Shown one piece after another: positions 55,290 to 64,000 of a stretch of DNA of 64,000 nucleotides. Position numbers and translations under genes: made by a program. The stretch's first letter is position 1, and each line of letters starts with the position of its first letter. This stretch comes from Rhynchospora pubera (taxonomy: Eukaryota > Streptophyta > Magnoliopsida > Poales > Cyperaceae), in the NCBI GenBank assembly GCA_028095005.1, contig CM051459.1, positions 45,266,257-45,330,256 of the forward strand, given 5' to 3'. The notes under the pieces were generated by a model. That model had not been told where the DNA came from, did not search any database, and was given only the letters and a program-made list of their open reading frames with translations.

Positions 55290-58200
55290 ATGGAAAAAGC
55301 TATGGAATTTGAGAAGTTGAATGATAGCAATTGGCCAATTTGGAAAATGCTAATGCAAGATTACTTGGTGGTAAGGGATTTGGATTTACCATTGATGGGA
55401 CCGGGTGCACAACCTATTCATATGGAGGATCATGAATGGGAGTTGCTTGATCGGAAGTGTTTGGCGGCTATAAGGCCGTGTATTTCACCATCTATCTTGT
55501 TTGATGTCTATCAATGTAAGACCGCTCATGAGCTTTGGACCACATTGGAGCGATCATATGAGCAACCTTCGGGTGTAAACAAGATGCATGCTATGAAGCG
55601 GTTATTTCTCTTGAAAATGAAGGATGACATTTCAATGAGAACGCATGTAAGTGAGTTCAACTCAATTGCGGCTCAATTGAAGTCCTTGAAGGTAAACCTT
55701 GATGAGGAGGTTTTATGCTTGTTACTTTTGAGCTCTTTGCCTACAAGTCGGGATACTCTTGTGACTACCGTTGCAAACACAATGGGCAACCAATTCAAAT
55801 TGAGTGATGTTGTTGCTTCATTGATGAACGAGGAAACTAGAAAGGCCACAACCCAATTGGAAACCGGGCCTAGTGAGGCATTGACGGTTGATAGGGGACG
55901 GCCGGTGACTAGGGGCAATTCCTCGAGCAAGAAGGGTGGTTCTCAAGGCAAAGGAAGATCAAAATCTAAAGGCCGAAAATTTTCTTGTTGGCATTGCAAG
56001 AATGAAGGGCACTTGAAGAGAGATTGTCCTCTCTTGAAAGGCAAGCAAAAAGAGAAGAAGCAAGATGGTGAAGCGAGTATAGTTTCCGATGAGATTGGAG
56101 ATGCGGTGACTCTAAGTGTGACAAGTTCCGAGAAGGAGAACATGGATGTTTGGGTATTGGATTCGGGTGCATCATTCCACATATGCTCGGATCGTTCTTA
56201 TTTTGTCAACTACAAGGATGTAGATGGTGGGAATGTCTATCTTGGTGATAGTCGGCCATGCAAGATTCTTGGAGTTGGTGATGTTGAGCTTGAGCAAGCC
56301 AATGGAAGGCGATGTAAGTTGAGCAATGTGAGGTATGTTCCCAAGATAACCAAGAATCTTATCTCGGTGGGTCAACTTGATGATGGCGGATTTGTTGTAT
56401 CTTTTGGTGAGGGATCATGGAAAGTGTCAAAGGGTTGCATGACATTGATGAAGGGACACAAAGATGGGAGTTTGTACACTCTTCATGGAGCGCCTCGAAA
56501 GGGTGTTGTTGCTATGGCAAGTGAGCATGGTGATATGCACATGTGGCACAACCGCCTTTGTCATCTAAGTGAAAGAGGTATGAAAGTGTTACAAAGTGAA
56601 AATTACATTCCTTCTTTTGATTGTTCATCTCTTGAATTTTGTGTTCATTGTGTAATGGGAAAACAAAAGAGAGTGAATTTTAAGAGGAATGAGTCCCATA
56701 GAAAGGTGAAACCATTGGAATTGGTTTATTCCGATGTGTGTGGTCCATTTAATGTCAAATTCCTTGGTGGTGCTAGTTATTTTGTTACTTTCTTAGATGA
56801 TTTTTCTAGGAAGTGTTGGATTTATCCCTTGTCCTCAAAAGATCAAGTTCTTGAAACCTTTAAGAACTTTAAATCTCGTGTTGAAAAAGAGAGTGAAAAA
56901 TCCATTAAGTGTTTACAAACCGATAATGGTGGTGAATTTTGCTCTAATGATTTTGACAATTTTTGTGCGAGAAATGGCATTCGGAGAGTGAAGACGGTTC
57001 CATACACTCCACAAGAAAATGAGGTCATTGAGAGGATGAACCGGACCATTGTGGAGAGGATTAGAAGTATGTTGTCTCACTCGAGTCTTCCAAAATCATT
57101 TTGGGCCGAAGCGGCTAACACGGCGGTTTACCTCATAAATCGATCACCTAGTGTGGCATTGGACGGTGGCATACCGGAAGTCGTATGGAGTGGAAAGAAG
57201 ATCTCTTATGGTCATTTACGAACTTTTGGATGTGAGGCTTATGTAAAGATTCCTAATGTCAAGAGGAATAAGCTCGATGTCAAGTCACGGAGGTGTGCAT
57301 TTGTTGGCTATGGCGGTGATGATTTAGGTTATAGGGTGTGGGATCCTATTGAGAAAAAGACAATTAGAAGCCGAGATGTCATATTTCGTGAAGATGTGAT
57401 GTTCATGAAAAATCATGAGAAAGAGCAAAGTGAAGAAAGACATGTGGAGGAGCATGTTGATGCTAGTATTGCACCCAAAATGCTAGCAGATTCTCAAGCA
57501 AGTGGTCATGATAATGAGGATGAGAGTGAGCCGGTGGAAGCGCATGAGAATGAAGACATTGTTGAAGAAGAGCACACTAATACCCCGATACAAGAGTTGA
57601 GGAGGTCAACTCAGATTTCAAGAGCTACACAAAGGTATTCACCTTCCTTGTATTATGCTTTGTTTACGGATGCGGGTGAACCCGAGTCATTTCATGAGGC
57701 TATAAATTGTTCGGAGAAGGCTATGTGGCTTGGAGCAATGGAGGATGAAATGAACTCGTTGCATCTCAATGAGACTTGGGAGTTGGTTAAACTTCCTAAG
57801 GGAAAGAAGGCATTGAAGAATAGGTGGGTATTTGTGTTGAAAAATGAAGCCGATGGTTCTAAACGGCATAAGGCAAGGTTAGTAGTCAAGGGCTATGGAC
57901 AAAAACATGGTGTTGACTTTAATGAGATATTCTCTCCCGTTGTGAAGCATAGTTCCATAAGGGTTGTTTTGTCATTGGTGGCTAACTTAGACTTGGAGCT
58001 TGTGTAACTTGATATCAAGACGGCTTTCTTGCATGGTGACTTAGATGAGAAGATCTATATGTCACAACCGGAAGGTTTTGTTGATGAATCAAACCCTAAT
58101 CTTGTGTGTAGATTGAAGAAGGGGTTGTATGGTTTGAAGCAAGCCTCTCGGCAATGGTACAAGAAGTTTGATACTTTTATGCAAGAAGAAGGTTTTGAAA

Positions 58201-59234
58201 GAAGTGGCTATGATCATTGTGTCTACATGAAAGGAAAGGTGGGTGGCACTTTCACCTTGTTGTTACTTTATGTTGATGACATGTTGATTGCTAGTAATGA
58301 TCATGATGAGATTGAGTCTCTTAAGCTTGATATGTCTAAGAGGTTTGCAACCAAGGATCTTGGCGAAGCAAGGAAAATATTGGGTATGCGGATTCATAGG
58401 GATCGGGGGAGAGGCAAGCTTTGGTTAAGTCAAACGGAGTATGTTGATAAAGTCCTTGAGAGGTTTGACATGATGAATTGCAAACCGGTGACTACACCTT
58501 TGGCCGGTCATTTTAAATTGTCTAAAAAGAATTCTCCAAAGAATGCTCAAGAGAGATTGAAGATGGAAAAGGTTCCATACTTATCGGCCGTTGGTAGCTT
58601 GATGTATGCTATGGTGTGCACACGGCCGGACATTGCACATGCAGTGGGAGTTGTCTCTCGATATATGTCTAACCCGGGATGGGAGCATTGGCAAGCGGTG
58701 AAGTGGATACTTCGGTACTTGAAAGGCACTCGTGGCTTGCGGTTATGTTTTGGAGGAAATACTAAATTGGCAATTGAAGGGTATGTTGATGCCGATCATG
58801 CGGGTTGTAGTGAGACAAGAAAGTCCACGACGGGCTTTGTCTTTACTATCGGTGGTGGAGCCGTTAGTTGGATGTCTCGACTACAAGACATTGTTGCTTT
58901 ATCTTCCACGGAATCGGAATATGTCGCATTGACCGAGGCGGTGAAGGAAATGCTTTGGTTGAAAAGGTTGCTTGCACAACTTGGGTTGAAGCAAATGGAG
59001 TATGTGGTGCATTGTGATAATCAAGGTGCCATACATCTTTCAAAGAATGCGGCATATCACTCAAGAACTAAGCACATTGATGTGCGATACCACTTCATTC
59101 GTGATGTTGTAGACCATAGGCAACTAGTCGTGAGAAAGGTTCACACGAAGGAGAATGTTGCCGATATGTTCACGAAGGTGGTGCCTCCCGACAAGGTAAT
59201 ATTTTGTAGGAGGCAATCCGGATTGGTTGAGTAA
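55290..59234 (+). pseudogene. gag-pol: Gag-pol polyprotein of Copia element 2, one nonsense codon
   Basis: Single frame of 1315 codons from the ATG of MEKAMEFEKLND, interrupted once by TAA at 58005-58007 inside the reverse transcriptase, just before LDIKTAFLHGD. A single base change from a glutamine codon would explain it. Domains: gag core (residues about 1-200), CCHC knuckle CWHCKNEGHLKRDC (231), protease VLDSGASFH (288), pre-integrase WHNRLCHLSERG with CVHCVMGK, integrase YSDVCGPF, QTDNGGEF and ERMNRT (about 479-595), RT YKARL-type region and YVDDML (about 880-1000), RNase H YVDADHAGC, SSTESEY and HCDNQGAIHL (about 1164-1290). The usual QQNG of the integrase reads QENE. No frameshift was seen; the element is otherwise complete. 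Confidence 0.93.
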
Positions 59235-59332
59235 CTCGGGTGTGTTTGGAGCGAGGTGCAAGGTGTGTGCTTGTAAAGATCAAGGTGTATGCTTGTGTGA
59301 TCAAGTGGGAGCTTTGTCTTCAAGTGGGAGAT

Positions 59333-59864
59333 TGTTAATGTATGAAGCCAATTGCAAAATGGGCCGTGGCCCATGCTGGCCCATACGGAAATGAGAGAAA
59401 CAAAAAAGGGGGTTACGGAAATGAGGAGATAGAGTGAACATTTCCAGAGAAGACTCGTCTCCAACAGAAGCTCTCTTGTCTCCCTTGGTGAAGCTATCTA
59501 GGGTTTACTATTTCTCTTGTATCTCTTGTTAATTCCACCTCAAATAGTGAGTGAGAGTGTGAGTGAGAGAGAGAGGAATGTTGATAGCTTGATGATCTCC
59601 ATGTACTTGTAAGAAACTCTTAATTTAGTGGGTTTGCACCGATCGCTCCCGTGGTTTTTCCCTTTCGGGTTTCCACGTAAAATCTTGTGTCTCTCTTTAT
59701 TTTCTTGTGCTTGATTGTGCTATTGTTGTTGGTTCTCAAGTGGTACCATCATAGCTTTATTCTATAGGGTATTGTTTTATGCCCATCACGTGTTTGTCGA
59801 AATTACTACCTCCTTGTTTACTTGATTTCCGCTGTGCCTAGGCACCTGAGAGCGTGTCCCAACA
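59333..59864 (+). repeat. 3' LTR of Copia element 2
   Basis: 532 bp, preceded by a polypurine tract CAAGTGGGAGAT (59321-59332). The core CAAGTGGGAG also occurs 19 bp earlier, so the tract is duplicated. Confidence 0.96.
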
Positions 59865-59869
59865 AATCT

Positions 59870-60441
59870 TATTCAATAGATAAGTGAGATGCTCTGCTGT
59901 TTAATTAACTATAAAAAAGCTTCTAAAGGTGTACAAAAAAGGAAAATGAAAATTTGAAGAATGAAAAAAATTGTATACAATATATAATAGGTATAGCATG
60001 CAAATAGCAAGGCACCTTAGCCTAAACTGAAGAATAGTGGTTTCGAAATATGAATGAAACGTGAAAGACAATGAAACCCTGAAAGCGGTCATAATTAATC
60101 TACTCTCGGTCAATTATGACGTGTTCTCTGCCAAACTAACAAGACAAGGCATCTAATCATCAAAACTCTTATACTAATACAATTTGATATATAGAATTTT
60201 TTGAAGCAGTGAAATGGCACTAAAATATGTTGACGTGCTCACGGGCGTACTGTGTATATGGACTATTTGTCTATTCTCATACGAATTTCCTTTGACAGTT
60301 TAGACCCTACCAGTATACCCACCAACGACCCACAAGTCAGAATTGCAATCACCATTTTTTTCTCTCCAACTCCTGTGTTTTTTCCCCTCCACCGGCCATC
60401 CCATTCCTCATTTATCCTCCTCCTCTGACAAGTGACTGCCT
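59870..60441. other. Continuation of duplicated segment and promoter region
   Basis: 59865 to about 59975 completes the second copy of the direct duplication seen at 54051-54311 (CTGTTTAATTAACTATAAAAAAGCTTCTAAAG matches its counterpart). The remainder precedes the next gene; no further features were recognised. Confidence 0.6.
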
Positions 60442-60464
60442 CACACACACACACACACACACAC
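60442..60464. repeat. (CA)n microsatellite in a 5' leader
   Basis: About eleven CA units ending some 30 bp before the start codon of the downstream gene, probably within its untranslated leader. Confidence 0.9.
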
Positions 60465-60495
60465 TGACACACGCACGCAAGAAGTGACTATAACA

Positions 60496-61316
60496 ATGCC
60501 ATCTGATGAAATTCATGAGTGCAGTATCCACCAGAGGCGAAGGAGACCAACCGGCACAAACAGTAACAATCAGTCTGGCGGTGGCAGTGCTGTTGGCGAT
60601 GGTGATGGAAGCTGGACCACCATCCACCTCAATGCGCTAGATGCCATTGTCAGCCATAACTCCCTCTTCACTGGCGCCGTCTTTACCGGCCTCAGTAAGT
60701 GTTCAAGAAAAGTCACATATGAGTCGCTAATTACCTTAAAGTTATAATCTCAATCAGGTGGACATTGTTGGACTTGGATCAACACGTGAAATGTGTACTG
60801 AACATACATGTTGATATATTGCGCCAGTTGCTGTTTACTGTGTTACATCAACGCATATGTTTGTGCTTTTTATGTTTCATAAATTAATACATTGTTGGTC
60901 ATCCTATAGGTATTAGTCCCTCATCTGGAAGTACCAACTTCTGTGCCGCAAGTAGACAGGTGCAGCAGGATGTAGTCTCCTTCAGTGCTTACTCACTGTC
61001 TGCATTTCTTTTCTCGAGCTTGGTTGCACTTTCTCTCAAGCAGGCCATCCGAATGGGAAAGCCATACAGTACACATGCAGTGCGAGTCGATAGGGCGATG
61101 TTGCGTGCTGGGCTCATGGCAACCGCAATCGGCTCCATAGTTGGTATTGGTTTTCTCATGCTTGGGCTTGTTAACCTTGTCCAAGTCAAGCTTGGGAGGC
61201 TTGGTTGTGGTGCTGCTGCTGCGGCAACTGCCGGTGCAGTTGTCCCGCTAGTGACACTTGTCCCGGCTGCCATGCTGATCTATTCTGTTGTAATATTGCA
61301 TGCTTTCTCTCATTAG
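60496..61316 (+). CDS. Small multi-pass membrane protein, plant-specific family
   Basis: Two exons, 60496-60694 and 60910-61316, give 201 residues. The chosen start is the first ATG of the frame (MPSDEIHECS). The N-terminal 40 residues are polar with an RRRR patch and a Gly-rich stretch. A moderately hydrophobic segment follows (LNALDAIVSHNSLFTGAVFTG). Strongly hydrophobic helices then lie around SLSAFLFSSLVALSLKQ, GLMATAIGSIVGIGFLMLG and VVPLVTLVPAAMLIYSVVI, with an Ala-rich run between the last two. It resembles a plant family some annotations call 'maternal effect embryo arrest 60'-like, but I hold that link only loosely. No catalytic motif is visible; molecular function unknown. Confidence 0.8.
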
Positions 61317-62344
61317 TATTTGTGACCTGTGACTAATTGTGAGTTCAATGTGGGGTCTACCAATTAAGCTTCTTGCAGGGGAGTCGAGCAGATTCGATTG
61401 TGATACAGTGCATAAAGCTGTGTTGGTTGGATTTATTCCGTAATTAAGAGAACTATATATATATATATATATGATTATTGATATTATGTGATCAGTGATC
61501 TGTTATAGCAGATTACATGTCATTTCGGCTATTAAAGGCCCACAAAGTGCAAATTGAATTGATATAAGGCCACAAATAGTGGCTCATACCAAACCAAGAC
61601 TCGCTCCACTAATTCTTTTTTCTCTTTTTCTTTTCGGCTGAACTATTGATTGAAGTCTTTGAAGACGTACATACACACTTATTTTCCTTTTTCTTTACCT
61701 CGATTGGTGCGATTGCTTTAAAACGAACAATAAATAATAAATATTAATTAAGAAGAAATGAAGAAACAATGCATCACAATCTTTATTAAAAGCAAGAATA
61801 ATATAGAGATACACAAGGGATAAGAGGAGAATTTGAACACAAAGACATCATAATTAGACCGCTTTTCTAATATATAAAAGCTATAGTCACACACTTATAT
61901 TTTCACACATAGTTATACATTAATTATATAAGCTACTAGATTCACACACAATCACACATAGAAGGTAAGATCATATAACATGACTAACGATTTAGAGACC
62001 TGCCTCCATTTAAACACGAGGCAAGGCCAATTTCTAAAATTAGTCAATAATTGCTGCTTAAACCATCCTTGCCTAAACAGCATTTCACAATCAAACTATA
62101 AATATAACATAACATAAAAGGTGGAGTATATCTCAAAAAGACATTCCACCCACAGGAAAACAATCCTTTGTTCACCTGTTTACGAAATAGGTAGATAATA
62201 TTTATATATATTTAGCAGCTATTTACAGCAGCTTTGATAATCACCTGCACCAAATAAAAGACAAAAAAATAGTCAATAAATGATAAACAGTTTGAAAAGT
62301 ACTAATCGAAGTGAAAGCTACTGAACCATGATACAAATCTAGTG

Positions 62345-62375
<31 letters not shown>

Positions 62376-62639
62376 AACATATTTACTGTGTATAAATATG
62401 TAATTTTTATGCCGCAATGCCACGTGTCTAGCTAAGTTGTTTGTTTTGTTTTCTTTGGTCAAAAAGGTATCTTGTCATTGCTAGAGCCTAGAGGTTGAGA
62501 TATTTTGAATATTGTCAAAATAAATAAATAAAATAAGAGAATCACGACCAATATTGACCATAAAAATGCACAGAAAATACGCTTCGACTTTAAGTTACCT
62601 TTTCCTGCACTACAACAATAGCAAGTCGTTCAAACTCGG
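61317..62639. other. Spacer with AT and CA microsatellites
   Basis: (AT)n at about 61454-61472 and a compound (TA)n(CA)n at 62345-62373. Two genes converge here, so both 3' untranslated regions are included. No coding sequence or element ends recognised. Confidence 0.6.
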
Positions 62640-63914
62640 TCAGTAATAGACACCACCTGCAACAAATAATCAGACTTATCAACAAAATTGTTTTGTTTCA
62701 TTCAAACGAGAAATTAGAGAATCATTACTTGAAGCAAATACACACCTCTCCACCAGTCACCCCTGAATGCAACGTCCTGCTTAATTTCACCACTGTATAG
62801 GTCCTGACAAACCAACAAATAAGAAAATCACTTGTCAAAATTGTGATGATAAAAATTGTTATTCAGAAATGCAAATTAATGTCACGATTCAGTTCACTTG
62901 ACCGACAAAACAAAATCCAGGGCACAAATATAAACTCAGAATTTGGATGTAGGCATCTATCATAAAATAATCAGAACTAACATCATAAACCGGGTCCCTG
63001 GTGGGAGCCTTCGGGGCCGGGTTGCGGTAGCGACAGTCCTCGTTGGGAAGTGACGAGGTAACAGGGGCTGTCTCAGTTGTTGGTCCATCGGCATGAGATC
63101 CTGATCCTTCCCCTTCCTCCACCTCCCTATTGGAGCTCTGCTTTTTGTTTACATCGTATTGCCTTGGTGCTACAAAATTCAGTAGCTAGATTCAGTCAAA
63201 TTTTAGTGACAAGTGTACAGATATGGTGCAGAATCAACCAATATGAAATATAGAAAAAAAAAGGGAGAGATAATGAAAAAAACGTAAATCCTAATTATAT
63301 AAACTTAAAGCAAACAATCTGATACAAAAAGGGGAAAAGATGCTCTGGCCCCCACTCTTTCCTTAATGTACATTTGACACCTGAATGATTGAATTGTGTG
63401 ATAATAACTACGACTTTTCTGCCAATAAGACAACAATACAACTTAATGCGACATGTAAAAACAGGTGCACCCGTGCAGGCAAGGTGGTGATGATTGATGA
63501 ATAAGCATCTGTTGGCACCAAATTCAAATAAAATTTAAAACCAAAAAAATGGTCGGAAGGGGTTAATGGGTTGGGTTAAAACCTGGAGGCCTGAACCGGG
63601 AAGGAATCCGGCGACGCGCCGCTGACCTCTGCCTCTCCATGACCTAAAATCAGACACACCCGACCATCAGAACATCAAAAGAAATCAAATTTGAAACTAG
63701 AAATTAGCCTCAAATTAAAACCCATAACAGTGAAAAACGAAAGAAAGAACCGAACCGCATCAACTGGTGCGATGGAGCCTAAGGAGCCAGGATAAGGATC
63801 AACAGCCTCATCTCTCCTGCCGAGGAGTTCGCCGGCTGCATTCGGCCTCTCTATCACCTCTCTTGCTCCTCCACTGCTGGCTCCTGCCTTCTTCGTCTCG
63901 TCTCCGCCTGCCAT
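62640..63914 (-). CDS. Uncharacterised 160-residue plant protein
   Basis: Five exons on the minus strand, 63756-63914, 63583-63643, 62982-63169, 62746-62803 and 62640-62656, all in phase, 483 nt. An upstream in-frame ATG at 63968 would add 18 residues; I prefer the second Met, which opens MAGGDETKKAGASSGG. The protein is hydrophilic and low-complexity at the N-terminus, has an Arg-rich block (RQRSAARRRIPSRFRPP), an acidic Gly/Ser linker, then CRYRNPAPKAPTRDPVYD and a compact ending SGEIKQDVAFRGDWWRGGVYY without the last residues being separable. The last coding exon encodes only six codons including the stop. No signal peptide or membrane helix. I do not recognise the family; the five consistent junctions are the evidence that it is a gene. 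Confidence 0.72.
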
Positions 63915-64000
63915 CCCTTTCTCTCTTGTTAATTTCTCTAAACCCAAAACCCAAGATAGAGCTCTCAAGTCTCAACTACCAACTAACTAACTCCCCGACT

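Larger units (their letters stand above)
54644..59864 (+). mobile_element. Copia-type LTR retrotransposon (element 2)
   Basis: 5221 bp flanked by the target duplication AATCT (54639-54643 and 59865-59869). Identical-length LTRs of 532 bp differ at five positions, all transitions. It has one gag-pol frame with a single nonsense codon in the reverse transcriptase. Its LTR and proteins are unlike element 1; the zinc knuckle, GAG_pre-integrase and RT style resemble the Tnt1/Tork group. Confidence 0.97.

Overview
The window is nuclear DNA from a flowering plant, most likely a eudicot. The genes have many short introns with GT-AG borders in AT-rich spacer DNA, and the encoded proteins are typical plant versions of uncoupling protein, inositol phosphorylceramide synthase, PAR1 and COPT. 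Gene models were built by hand by joining exons at splice signals, and reading phase was checked across every junction. Eleven host genes are supported. No convincing tRNA, rRNA or CRISPR sequence was seen.

Layout. 1-1805 (+) is the 3' end of the SKI2 RNA helicase. 3023-5218 (-) is a mitochondrial uncoupling protein. 8210-10684 (+) is an SSUH2-like cysteine-repeat protein. 12573-14494 (+) is beta-tubulin. 16913-18055 (-) is a membrane-anchored legume-lectin-like protein without a kinase. 19286-24644 is a nearly intact Copia retrotransposon with a 5-bp target duplication. 24.7-32.2 kb has no genes and holds a hairpin, a minisatellite, a small foldback element and a Mutator-like element. 32216-33640 and 36420-37700 (+) are tandem PAR1 genes. 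41155-43445 (-) is inositol phosphorylceramide synthase. 45.2-52.6 kb is a transposon graveyard with foldback elements, a large solo LTR, three related MITEs and a SINE. 53007-53492 (+) is a COPT copper transporter. 54644-59864 is a second Copia element with one nonsense codon. 60496-61316 (+) is a small multi-membrane protein and 62640-63914 (-) is an uncharacterised 160-residue protein.

The host genes do not form an operon or pathway. From memory, several have Arabidopsis counterparts in a few related chromosome segments (SKI2 and COPT2; UCP1, PAR1 and IPCS1; UCP2 and COPT1), so the window may be an ancestral gene block stretched by transposons.

The most unusual signal is in the LTRs. The solo LTR at 45761-47228 carries eight composite sites just upstream of its TATA box. 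Each is two 16-bp dyad-symmetric motifs (best copy AGCGTTGTACAACGCT) whose starts are exactly 20 bp apart. The unrelated Copia element at 19-24 kb carries a different dyad (CTCGGTCCGAG) as two pairs spaced 21 bp in each LTR, and again as four copies at 21-bp period inside its pol reading frame. Both look like regulatory arrays phased at about two DNA helical turns.
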